Origin: Phlebopus portentosus
Taxonomy: Eukaryota > Basidiomycota > Agaricomycetes > Boletales > Boletinellaceae
NCBI GenBank assembly: GCA_037892935.1
Contig: JAYXKI010000002.1
Location: forward strand, 1,240,001-1,304,000
Length of the DNA stretch: 64,000 nt
Direction: 5' to 3'
Below are positions 47,864 to 58,329 of the stretch, piece after piece. The first letter of the stretch is position 1; each line of letters opens with the position of its first letter. The notes below the pieces were generated by a model, which saw nothing but the letters and a program-made list of their open reading frames with translations, did no database searches and was not told the origin of the DNA. Made by a program: the position numbers and the translations under genes.

Positions 47864-49327
47864 ATGTCCACTTGGCGGCGCTGCTCAGGAAGCTACCCAT
47901 CTCCACGTTCATGTTCCTCCTTTCAGTCTATTGCTACTACGTCCAATAGGGTACTGATTCAAACATCGAACACGAAATCGTATGCGGTGAATCTCCCTCC
48001 AGAAATATGGCTTCATGTGTTTGAGATTCTTGCCTATATTCCTGGGATCCTCAGCCTCTCAGACGAACGCGCCATCGAAGCGTTCTCTGAGGACGGAAAC
48101 GGCGTAATTCTGCAAGGCCTATATGCCGACATCATGAAGACGAAGCTCGCCATTGGCCAAGTGTCCTGGACGTGGCGGAAGCTGATTTTACCGCTTCTTT
48201 TTGAGTTCGTCGTGGTCAAGTCCGGTCGCCATGCCCTGGAAATCGCTAGCACACTGGCTCGCCTCAAACGAGAGCAAGCCGAAAATGACTATTATGGCCG
48301 CTGGATCAAGCGCGTGGAAGTTCTTGTCAGCGACAAATGTTGGGAGCAGGACAGCGCAGACGCTCTTGTTCGGATCCTGGAGCTAGCCCCCAATACCATG
48401 GTGTTTTCTGATCTCTTTTGCTTCGGTGCACTACCACAAGACTCTATCCCGAGTATAATTAGTACTCTACAAGGTCTTAGCGAGTCGAGACAATTACGAA
48501 GGATCGATAGCTCTGGAGGAATCATCTATCGCCTTTCCCTGCTTTCAAATATGCCCTCGCTCGAGGTTCTCGTCACAAGTCAAGCAATCACGACTCCAAT
48601 GATTCTACCGAAACTTCACACTTTGTCTATTGCAAATTCTGAAGTAGTCTTGGCTCATGGACTTGGAAACTTGGTGGCTCCAAATTTGCAAAGCTTGATA
48701 ACTCGCGACAAGACAGCTCGAACCTCCACTGCGGTGAAAGTATATCTGCATAGTAATAGCAGCTTGTCTGTTAGCCTAAAACACCTTCGGTGGGCTCCGC
48801 CACGTCATACTAAGACGACACAACAACTAAAGAAACTTCGTCTGAACATCGCAGACATGCCTGAATTAACGTCTCTAACCGTGGACATCGGGACATTACC
48901 TAGTTTGGGGTCGTTTGAGAACTTCCGAATTAAACATCAAACTTTGCAGAGAATCGTCTTTGACAATTTTCCTACCTTCGGCACCAGGATGCACTTGGGC
49001 CACTATCTCCAAGGAAGACGTATCCTTTCGGGCTTTTTGCATTCGTTACTGAAGGTTGAAGACAACCCTTCTCTCCAGACGATTGGTTTTCTCCGGTATC
49101 AAAGCTACTTTGAAACTGGAAATTTCAGTACACATTCTAGGCCTTGGGAGGGCGGCGTGAATATCACGCTATGGAGGGATTTTCTAGCTGCGTGCAAAGA
49201 GCGGGGAATTACCGTTGAAGCATCGGTTGGAGCGAAGAATCATTTTTATGGGAGCTGGCAGCCTTTTCATCTTGGACTAGTACCTAGGGCATGCACGTCC
49301 AAAAATCTACGGGCTGATTTATTCTAG
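47864..49327 (+). CDS. F-box-like protein, intronless
   Basis: A single 1464-nt exon encodes 487 residues from the first in-frame ATG (MSTWRRCSGSYPSP). After a Ser-rich leader, NLPPEIWLHVFEILAYIPG matches the start of an F-box, the Skp1-binding helix bundle. The rest is Leu-rich with irregular repeats (for example SLEVLVTSQAITTPMILPKL, HTLSIANSEVVLAHGLGNLV), as in the large basidiomycete F-box/LRR-like families. The target is unknown. An intronless gene is unusual here, since the other genes carry introns. It might be young or retro-derived. SKP1 lies elsewhere in the window. Confidence 0.68.
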   Translation: MSTWRRCSGSYPSPRSCSSFQSIATTSNRVLIQTSNTKSYAVNLPPEIWLHVFEILAYIPGILSLSDERAIEAFSEDGNGVILQGLYADIMKTKLAIGQVSWTWRKLILPLLFEFVVVKSGRHALEIASTLARLKREQAENDYYGRWIKRVEVLVSDKCWEQDSADALVRILELAPNTMVFSDLFCFGALPQDSIPSIISTLQGLSESRQLRRIDSSGGIIYRLSLLSNMPSLEVLVTSQAITTPMILPKLHTLSIANSEVVLAHGLGNLVAPNLQSLITRDKTARTSTAVKVYLHSNSSLSVSLKHLRWAPPRHTKTTQQLKKLRLNIADMPELTSLTVDIGTLPSLGSFENFRIKHQTLQRIVFDNFPTFGTRMHLGHYLQGRRILSGFLHSLLKVEDNPSLQTIGFLRYQSYFETGNFSTHSRPWEGGVNITLWRDFLAACKERGITVEASVGAKNHFYGSWQPFHLGLVPRACTSKNLRADLF

Positions 49328-49525
49328 CATCTGTCTTATATGATACTGTTTAGTATTTAGGCGAATATGGTCCAAGTTGAAGTTGTTACCGCTTGGAAGT
49401 TTCAAACGTTTCATCGTTAGACGTCTGTCTCAATGAACCCTTTTCTATCTCTTACAAGTTGATGTATTGTATTAATGTAATAGTCGTATACCAGATCAAT
49501 GCACCGTACCATTGAAAATGGATCA

Positions 49526-50161
49526 TCAAAGGAAACCCATCTCTTCATCTAAAATACTTCGAAATCTGGAGGGATCCATCGATGGAAACGGGACAAGATT
49601 GTTTGGGTCAAATTCCGCAATATCCCAAGCCAACGTTCTGAAACAACCACGAAAGATAAATTTCAAGTTAAGCAGCCCAAGAAGAAATACTCACTTCACG
49701 GTGCTCATTTTCAAATGGCCAAGCTTGTCAAGTTCGGAAGCTAGGTCGACTTGATGATTGTCTGATAAGGACGGGTTCGGCACAACTATCATAGGTTTGC
49801 GAAATCTCAGAACATCGAGAATAGTTCCAGATCCTGTTGAGTTCATTAGCTTTTCTAAGACTTCCTGCTGAATGACTTAATGGAGCGTACCTGCATGACT
49901 GATCACTATATTTGCAGCATCATAGTCATTTCGCAATGTGGATTTGTACCTCCACATCTCAATCCGAACTCCCTCTTCGGTCCATTGCCAGGAACCATCT
50001 GCACTGACGTCCGGAAATCTCAATGCGGCAGGGTATTTCCCGCATTGCACTACGAGATCTGTGAATCCTTTCGTGAAGAGGGCTTGCAAGACTGGCTGAG
50101 AAAGGACTGCATCGACGAGCTCGTTGAAGAATGTTGACCCGACCGTTACAAAGGCACGCAT
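49526..50161 (-). CDS. ALG13: UDP-GlcNAc transferase catalytic subunit ALG13
   Basis: Catalytic half of the ALG13/ALG14 enzyme that adds the second GlcNAc to the dolichol-linked glycan on the cytosolic ER face. Three exons (50161-49891, 49833-49695, 49637-49526) give 173 residues. Motifs: MRAFVTVGSTFFNELVDAV, FTDLVVQCGK, ANIVISHAGS|GTILDVLRF split by intron 1, and KPMIVVPNPSLSDNHQVDLA. There is no membrane span, as expected, because ALG14 anchors it. It is divergent from P5CR (227 nt apart). Confidence 0.93.
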
Positions 50162-50388
50162 CCGAGCCTAGAGCAATACCGAGGAGAATAAACGTCCAAT
50201 GGGATTCCTTTCTCGTTGTTTGTTAGAACTACCTGAACACCATCAAGAACGTGGTGGTCAGTCAAAAACTGAAATGGTTCCGCGCTAATTCGGCCGATGG
50301 CGACGCGTCTTCTTTTCCTACCCACAGAAATTTGTCCTACATATTCTTGCAAAACCACACCTCACTCTAAAACCTATAACTTTCGAAA

Positions 50389-51659
50389 ATGGGTTACACT
50401 TTATGTGTGCTTGGTGAGGCGAGCATTGGTACATCCCGTAATAGAAAATTCACAATAAAATCAAGGATGCGGGACGATGGGAGTCGCCGTCCTTTCCGGC
50501 GTAGTCGCCTCTCTGGAACAACTGCACAACTACCATCCCAATGGCGCACTTCCAAGTTTTCTTTCCTCTGCATCCTCTTCGGCAGTTCCGAAATGGGAGC
50601 ATCATACATCTGGCACGGTTACACCAATCGGCGCGCCGGACGCTTCGCTCCCGGCGCGCTTCATTGCTTGCGTGAACAGAGAAGATAGTGTTCGACATCT
50701 CATGCAAATCTTCCACGGGAAAGGCGGGCTTAGTGAGTCAGTGGAGATTGTATCCAACGAGAACGTCGAGAGTGTTAAAGAGTCGGATGTCATTCTTTTA
50801 TGGTGTGCCTCTCATGCTTTCTTGCTTATGTGTATAAGTCTAATATATACATAATATATTTAAGCGTAAAACCTCAGCATGCTCACTCTGTGCTATCAGA
50901 ACCGGGCATGAAAGAAGCTCTCCGAGGCAAATTGTTGATTAGCATCCTCGCCGGTGTAACTATACCACAGCTGGAGGCCTTGGTGGACTCTTCAACAAGG
51001 GTTGTACGCGCCATGCCAAATACTCCATGCAAAGTATTCACACATTCATTCACCTCATGCGCGAATTCTTACTTGAGGAATTATTTGACTATAGATCCGT
51101 GAGGGTATGACGGTAGTATCCACTCTTCCTGTCAAACCCGAAACCGAACTGGATCGTCAGATTATTCTACGCATATTCTCTTCTATCGGTCGATGTCGAT
51201 TCCTTCCTGAAAAGAATTTCGACGCATGTACTGCCCTTAGCGCGAGTGGGCCTGCTTTTGCTTGTGTATTTCTTGAGGCCATGGCGGATGGAGGTGTGAT
51301 GATGGGTCTGCCTCGTGCTGAGGCTTTGGAATTGGCTGCGCAAAGTACGTGCAGATGGCTGATTAATACTCGACGGTTTTGAATTCATTGGATTTAATCG
51401 CAGCTTTACAAGGTGCTGCTCGGATGTCGCTCCAGTCCGGAACGCATCCAGCTCAGATAAAAGACGCTGTCACCAGTGAGCCTTCAGGAAGCATATATAT
51501 AGTTATAATTCATAACTGATGGCTCCGGCAGCTCCTGGAGGGTGTACAATTGCAGGCCTCTTGACGCTTGAGGATGGGAAGGTTCGTTCGACTATTGCTC
51601 GAGCTATTCAAGTGGCTACCGAGAGGGCATCAGAGTTAGGGCAACCAGCGAAAAAGTGA
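50389..51659 (+). CDS. PRO3: pyrroline-5-carboxylate reductase
   Basis: NAD(P)H enzyme for the last step of proline synthesis. Six exons (50389-50413, 50466-50802, 50865-51033, 51095-51344, 51404-51475, 51532-51659) give 326 residues. The Rossmann motif is CVLGCGTMGVAVLSG across intron 1. Further motifs are SDVILLCVKPQ, ISILAGVT, VVRAMPNTPCKIREGMT, the substrate loop ALSASGPAFACVFLEAMADG, and TPGGCTIAGLLTLEDG near the end. Length is about 40 residues above bacterial ProC because of an insertion after the Rossmann motif. Confidence 0.95.
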
Positions 51660-51791
51660 ATAAGGAATCTAAACGACACTATAATCTGATAGAAAATGTA
51701 GTATTATCACATTTAAAGAATTGAAGCGGATATATAGTACAAGACGAGCAATATATGGCGAAGTGGGCACAATAGAAAGATTGATGACCGT

Positions 51792-53987
51792 TCAGGCAAG
51801 CTCGAGGTAGCGTTCAACTGTGGCACAAACTCTCAGTTGGTTCACGGGAACTATGAAAAAATTATGTCTTACCTTCCCAGTTCGTGACCGCCTCATTCCA
51901 TAACTTCACTTCATGCTGGCGAGTCCCGCCGAAGTGTTCAACAAAGTCATCGCCAAAGACCGCTTCTTCACGAGCAGTGCTCCCAGGTTTCATCATTTCC
52001 TTCGTCGCAGTCTCCAGTGACGTGCTGAGCATCTTGACTTTCCCTGAAAGACGGTCTTCAGGTTTGAAGTGTGTGACGGGCGGGCCTGGCTCGAGCTTCT
52101 TTTCAATACCACGCAACCCGAGAGAGAATATCGCTGAGAGGGCGAAATAAGGGTTCAAATCTGCGCCAGGCACACGGACTTCGAGCCGCGTTGCTGAGGG
52201 AGGTGCGGAGGGAGGTGATATGATGCGGATGGAAGCAGCACGGGAGTCGTAGCCGTATGTAACAGCATTCGGAGCCCAGAATGCTTCACCACCGACGAGA
52301 CGTTTATATCCATTTATCGTCGGCACAAGCTTTGAAATACGTTCATAAATGCTCCAAGTCAGTTCACTTTACGCACCGTTGGCATGACTGTTGCGATGGG
52401 AAGTCAACGCGAAGCTCTGGAAATGCGAAAAGTATGTTTATTACCATCGGTCAATCCATCTAAAACTCCAGCCAAAAACCACTCGCATTCTTGACTGACA
52501 TACTTGAGGTCGGAGTATTTTGCATTCTTGCGTCCACCATTCTTCAATTCCTCTTCTGAAATACCAAAAACGTTCTTGCCGGATTGGTCTCCCAGTGAAA
52601 CATGAATATGTCTAGAACACAGGAGTGAGTCCCAAGTAAATGTCGACTGGTCGTAATCAATCACTGACCCGCCGCAGCCAGGTAGCTGTACACGAAAGAG
52701 GAAGGTCCAAGGCTTTAACCAATCACTATATGCAGACAAAGGAACGTACATTCCCCCATGGTTTGGCCATGAAACTCGGCACAATGCCCAATTTCATGCC
52801 TACACTTTTAGCAACATACTTGAAAAGAATAGCATTGTCGGCTATTCGAGTCGCATGAGTATATGCGAGAGCGGTTTCATATACGCCGGGACCGGTCTCC
52901 GTGTCTGCATTAATCAACAAAAAAATTACGTTCAGAGGCAGAAAGTCACGTACGATGTCCTTCGACAGGAACTTCAAACTTCAGACTCTCGTCAAAGAGA
53001 CCTTCGAAGTACTCATGGTTTAGTTGCGTACGCAAGAGCGAATAGCCATGCACTGTCAAAAACTTAGGGACTGGGTTTTCTGTTGTGTAGGGCGATAATT
53101 ACTGACTCCCAGGTGTGAGTGGATTGAGATTAGTGAATTGTTTCTCCGCTAGTGTATTGGGAGTTTCTAAATCATTTGGTAGGTAAAGAAACCCAAGTCC
53201 CGCGGACTACAGCACGGACCTTTAAATTGGAAATACTAAACAGGTTTGAGCAAACTAAAGCTTTGATACTGAGTGACGACATACCTCATATTCCACACCT
53301 GCAAAACAGTTCCATCCCTTGTCTTCAGCCTTTTTAGCCACCTTGCGAAGAACACTTCGAGGACAGACGCATAGCGGTTCTCTTGTATCTGGATCAAGGA
53401 ATGAAACAAGGAAGAAAGGCACATTTCCTTCCCAATGGATTCTCCTATATGTTGACAGGTCTATCTGAGCGATGACATCTCTATACCCGTTATCTTTGTT
53501 TGAGATTAAAAGTTCTCGGGAGTAGACGGTATCGTGGATGTCCCAACCACTACATTACTGTTAGCAAGGCGCGCGTATGTTGGACAAGCTCGCTCACAAA
53601 ATCACAGAGCAAAAACCGAAGCCATCTGACGAAGCCGCACTCAAGAACTTGTCTTTGGACTATATTTGGAGATTATTAGAACCGGAAGCAAATTGAATCA
53701 GCCCAAGAAGGACCCTACCAGAACGTACCATGAACTTTCCACGGAGGACCCCATCCACTACTTATACGTGAGCAACCTAGGGAAGCATTATCATTCGCAA
53801 CAGACCATACCATCTATACCTACAGGAGAAGAATATTATGTGACGTCAGGGCAGAATTCCTTGATATACGCAGAGAAATGAAATGATATGAACCAGCAAC
53901 TTTGACTTTCGAATCTCCAGAAAGCAACTTCTTCAGGTCATTCAGAGTCTTAGGGGCACCTGTAGTAGCGACTTCGACGGGAGCCAT
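51792..53987 (-). CDS. glutamine synthetase family protein (FluG/lengsin type)
   Basis: Type I-like GS-fold protein. It starts MAPVEVATTGAPKTLNDLKK at 53987 and ends VERYLELA with a stop at 51792. GS beta-grasp residues include DADGVLRGKFMSKDKFLSAV. Catalytic motifs include NCFAGVEYE (Mg-binding Glu), VEGHHTETGPGVYE, GCSGHIHVSL (ammonium/glutamate site), NGYKRLVGGEAFWAP and TRLEVRVPGADLNPY. The sequence pattern is that of the FluG C-terminal/lengsin clade rather than the eukaryotic GSII glnA enzyme, so the true substrate may not be ammonia. Multiple short introns are present; internal junctions are approximate. It is divergent from RPT3 (200 nt). Confidence 0.82.
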
Positions 53988-54187
53988 GGTCGTGATAAGA
54001 AAGATAGAAGGCGACAATTATTGATATTGGTCCGGAACCGGTACTCCAAAACTGATATCATCTCGTGTGACCAAACAGAGACCAAACAAAGTAGGAGACG
54101 CGTCAAGCTCACGAGCCGAGCCGCGTCATCCTCACACCCAGTGCAACACTCCATTCGTCTTGCTCATCGTTCAGATATTCAATCAGT

Positions 54188-55746
54188 ATGGATGAAATAG
54201 GAATTGAGATTCAAAAGGAGGTCAGAATACTTGTCTCTCCCGGCTTTGTATTCCTTTGACCAGAGAGCTTATTCAGGAGCCGACTTTCGAGTCCGTCGTC
54301 AGTGAAAAGACGCAATTGCTCCAGGAGTTGCAGGATGAGGATCTGTATATCAAGTACAAAAAACTCACTCGCCATTTGGAGATGCTAGAGATTCAGGAGG
54401 CCTACATTAAAGACGAGCAAGCAAACCTGAAGCGCGAACTTATCCGTGCGCAGGAAGAAGTCAAGCGAATTCAATCCGTCCCTCTGGTAATCGGTCAATT
54501 CCTTGAGCCCATTGACCAGCATACTGGCATCGTTGGTTCGACAACCGGCTCAAACTACGTTGTTCGCATCCTATCTACTCTTGATCGCGAGTTGTTGAAG
54601 CCCTCCTCATCGGTTGCTCTCCATCGACATTCCAATGCTTTGGTTGACATCCTCCCACCCGAGGCAGACTCATCCATTTCCATGCTGGGTGCAGATGAGA
54701 AGCCTGACGTCACATACCAGGATATCGGTGGTTTGGATTCACAAAAGCAGGAGATCCGGGAAGCAGTGGAGCTACCGTTGACGCATTTCGACCTCTACAA
54801 GAAGATCGGCATAGACCCGCCACGAGGAGTATTGTTATATGGTCCTCCAGGTACGGAGTTCCCAACGTTCTGTGGTCATTGTCCTGACCTTTCTCAAGGT
54901 ACTGGAAAGACAATGCTTGTAAAAGCCGTGGCACATCACACAACAGCCTCGTTTATCCGAGTCGTTGGAAGCGAGTTCGTTCAAAAGTATCTTGGAGAAG
55001 GGCCTCGAATGGTCCGTGATGTTTTCCGGCTAGCTCGAGAAAATGCGCCGTCGATCATCTTCATTGACGAAATTGACGCCATTGCGACAAAGCGTTTCGA
55101 CGCGCAGACTGGTGCTGATCGAGAAGTGCAACGTATCCTTCTTGAGCTTCTCAATCAAATGGATGGTTTTGACCAAGACAGCAATGTCAAAGTATGGTTA
55201 CCCATCTATTTGTTTTTGATATGGCTGACTGTTTCCCTCTTAATTTAGGTTATTATGGCCACTAATCGTGCCGATACTCTAGATCCTGCTCTGCTTCGTC
55301 CTGGACGATTAGATCGCAAGATCGAGTTCCCAATTCCTTCAAGAAGAGAGAAGCGTCTTATCTTCCAGACAGTCACAAGTAAAATGAATCTCAGTCCGGA
55401 TGTTGACCTGGAAGATCTGGTCTCTCGTCCAGACAGACTTCAATCTGCACAGATTGCTGCCATCTGTCAAGCGGCTGGTTTGCAAGGTAACTTTCTGTTT
55501 AATTTGTTCACGATACCCTTTCTAACTGCCAATTCAGCTGTACGGAAGAATCGATATGTTATCCTTCCGGTCGACTTCGAGGAGGGATGGAAAGTAAGCG
55601 CTTTGTCCCTAAGTTATATTCGCTGTCTGACACCGTGGTCGTATAGCAAGCGGTCAAGAGATCAGATGAAACACTTGAATTCTGTAAGTCGAGACTCAAC
55701 CCTCTTCACGGCGACACGACTGACTCATTTGTTCTAAGACCGATAA
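54188..55746 (+). CDS. RPT3: 26S proteasome ATPase RPT3
   Basis: AAA ATPase subunit of the proteasome base. Seven exons (54188-54220, 54268-54850, 54899-55191, 55249-55486, 55538-55593, 55647-55683, 55739-55746) give 415 residues. N-terminal coiled coil: [22 protein letters not shown] fold: [20 protein letters not shown]. Walker A GPPG|TGKT is split by a 48-nt, stop-free intron. Walker B is [15 protein letters not shown], followed by [20 protein letters not shown]. The C-terminus is DETLEFYR: an HbYX-type tail would be hydrophobic-Tyr-X, and here F-Y-R fits. The last exon is only 8 nt. Confidence 0.95.
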
Positions 55747-57217
55747 TTGCCCGTTTGTCAATAGCTTCCTGTTACGTGAGTCAAGTTCTTATTCCTGTTC
55801 GGTCGTCTTGACATACAATATCTAACTTCCGACGATCAGATTTGCATTGTTGTACTTTACACATTTGCCTATATATTGTGCATTTCGCTAGTCTCTTTGC
55901 CTCGGGAAAAGGTAGCGCTCAGACACTTTGGCGTCTTTCTTCGCTACGTACAAAGCGGCGTAAATTAAAGGAGCAACATTGATGCGTCACGTCCTGTTTA
56001 TATCAAGCCCCCTAATTGGCAAGTCCGAATTGGCACCAGTCTGGAGGTGAACGCGCAGGAGACATCGATATCAAAGACAATGCTTATGTGACACATCCTT
56101 TTCATGGCGAAGACTGTCCTTAGGGAAAGGACTTGCCAGAAGCTTCCGCTTAGTCTGCTCGTTGATTTGCTACGTGTGCTTAAGCGGATAAAAGCTTTCT
56201 TTTTCAGAAAGCAGCGTACTGCTCTGTCACTTTGGCGTTTCTCTTGCTTTCACACAGAAAGATGCCCATTCAGACGAGCTAGATTATTTGTCCCGTCATT
56301 ATATTTTGCCTTTCCAGCGAAGCCCACGCTATCGAATTTTTTTGATACCGCTGCGGAGGTTCACACGCGGGGAACATTGTCATCGTTTACCTTTCTCTTC
56401 TGTTCTTATACCTTTTCGTAGCGAAGAAAGTATCGATCTTACAGGTGAGTGCTGTCTTGACGATTGTATGTATGACCTCTTTGATTGTTCAGGCTGACTA
56501 TAACAGATTATCACGTACTTGAATTGCATGGCTATCTACAAATGTGCAGAACTCGTACGAATCTCAAATCGCATCATCTTCTAGCGCATCATCAGTGTCA
56601 AAACCAGCAATCCACTTTTTCTGCCCTGACGGCAGATAGCGCATTTCAAGCCCTGGATGGCGCCATTTCTCCTTGCGTCTTCCTCATTTAGCGGGAGCAA
56701 AATCAATGTGAGTGGTTCTAATCATTCATGTGCCGTTCCATGTCGTTGTTGGGTGTCCTTTGTGTATGTCGAGTGGACGCCAGGTACATGGAGGACATTC
56801 GGAATGGCTTCTCGCTCGTTCGGTTCACCGACTCTACGGAGACTTTCTATATTAATAGTGGGTCTGGAAGTCTGTATTGGCCTTGGAGAAGGTGGAGAGA
56901 ATTGTGGCCGCATTTCACGGTTCCTCAAGCTATCGACAAGTTCTTGCCCTTCCGTCTCATAAACGAATCATTCCATGCTCTCCGACACTCTGGTTGACGT
57001 TCTTCCATCTACGCGTCTTCCTCATTTTACGAGAGCAAGATTGACAGGAGCGAATACGTTGACATTCGCTCACCTGGTTCCCAGCATTGCTTGCAATCGC
57101 TGAGTCAAGGCCGGGAACGTGGAATACATACTTACATAGCCTCTTCAACAATCGCCGTGTAACTAAGTTCGATACAATAATACATTGTTTTCTCGCGACC
57201 AAACGACAAGTTGAGAA
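55747..57217. other. 1.5-kb convergent region with a short direct repeat
   Basis: Lies between the 3' ends of RPT3 and the DUF3074 gene. No gene is supported. A diverged direct repeat is visible: GCGTCTTCCTCATTT at 56675-56689 and again at 57014-57028, with similar bases continuing about 18 nt further. A second, shorter shared string around CACTTTGGCGT occurs near 55924 and 56229. The length is unusual for a convergent gap in this window and may reflect a decayed insertion or gene. Confidence 0.45.
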
Positions 57218-58163
57218 CTAAGCTGACGATATGGGCTCCGCTGCAGATGGCGTACTCAAGGCTGGCTCTTGAACGTCCTTTGCAACCCCCTTCTTGAAGT
57301 ACTCTTTGTCGGAGTTGTACCACTTGAGAAAGAGGGTAACATCATTGGCGACTGTACTAGGAATGCTGGCTTGAGCTACGAAACTCGGAATGCTACCTCC
57401 AGGTGTACTCGACGTTGCCATCCTAATTGAAATGTATGCATCAATGCAGTTTTGAGTCGTTAAAAATGCTTAGACTAACCTCCATTCCGTCTTCCGTTTT
57501 CTAATTCTTGTAGCCGTTCAACAGCGACATAGCGCCCTCGGGCACCCTTGAGTTCGGCTTTGGACATTTCCGGGTCTGCTGTTACGTCGACTGGAATTGA
57601 TAGAATAATACTGGCGGTTTCTTTATGTTCAGCCTTGCGAATTTTTACCTCAAAAAAAGACTGACCCGGACTTTCGTTCTCCAGAAGTATCTAGGTGTAT
57701 CACTTGGAGAACGGTAAACGTCCTGTTGCTGATTGGTGGATTGAACTTGTAGTGCAAGTTCCAAATCGCAGCTCTATCGGAGAGTCTCTTGAGTAGGACG
57801 ACGTGGTCAATGCTATGCACGAATCTGCGTTGCGAGTTAAGATGCGGCAGATTGATGTCTAGCTGAATAGACTCACTTGCGCTCATGTTCTGGCTTATTG
57901 ATTCCCAACCCGAACCAGAATTCGTCAAAAGTTATTTCCACTGGGGCGTGCTCGCTGGCTCGACAGAACCACGGTTCTTCGTCATCTGCTTGCTTTGGGG
58001 CTGTATATCCCCTGACAACGCCCTTGCAATAGTCCTTGGTATGCTTCCACTTAAGAGTAGCTTCGATGAGTTCCCGACCCGCTTGAAGTAACTTGTCTTC
58101 AGGCGGGATTTCAGATGATTTCACAGGAGTGAGGTTCAGCTTTATTCCAGAAGGCAGAAGCAT
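57218..58163 (-). CDS. DUF3074 START-like domain protein with frame breaks
   Basis: Lipid-binding-fold (START-like, DUF3074) protein of unknown function, common in fungi. The conservative start is MLLPSGIKLNLTPVKSSEIP at 58163. Motifs: PEDKLLQAGRELIEATLKW, FCRASEHAPVEITFDEFWFG, IDHVVLLKRLSDRAAIWNL, FTVLQ, SIPVDVTADP, GRYVAVERLQELENG and MATSSTPGGSIPSFVAQ. The frame breaks near 57492: one more base in the 'tt' there would give ENGKTEWRMATSS across the last intron. Between FTVLQ and the next block there is either a 44-nt intron or an indel in a seven-base homopolymer. A longer N-terminus from 58237 (MSASNRPSF) also needs one extra base. Catalytic residues are not known for this fold. Confidence 0.7.
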
Positions 58164-58329
58164 GTTGGTGGGGGTTGCGGCGAACGGGGTGGATGGTGAG
58201 AAAGCTGTGCGAACGACGGTCGATTGGAAGCAGACATGGTTGCAAGTGTGAGACTTGAACTATATCTGGTCGCGTTATTGGTGGTCGATTGACTTGCAAG
58301 TTTTTCCTCGTCGATCATTTTCGACCAGC

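Noticed and set aside
56104..56421. 105-codon frame in the RPT3/DUF3074 gap
   Set aside because: Aromatic- and Arg-rich chance sequence, with no motif and no partner exons.
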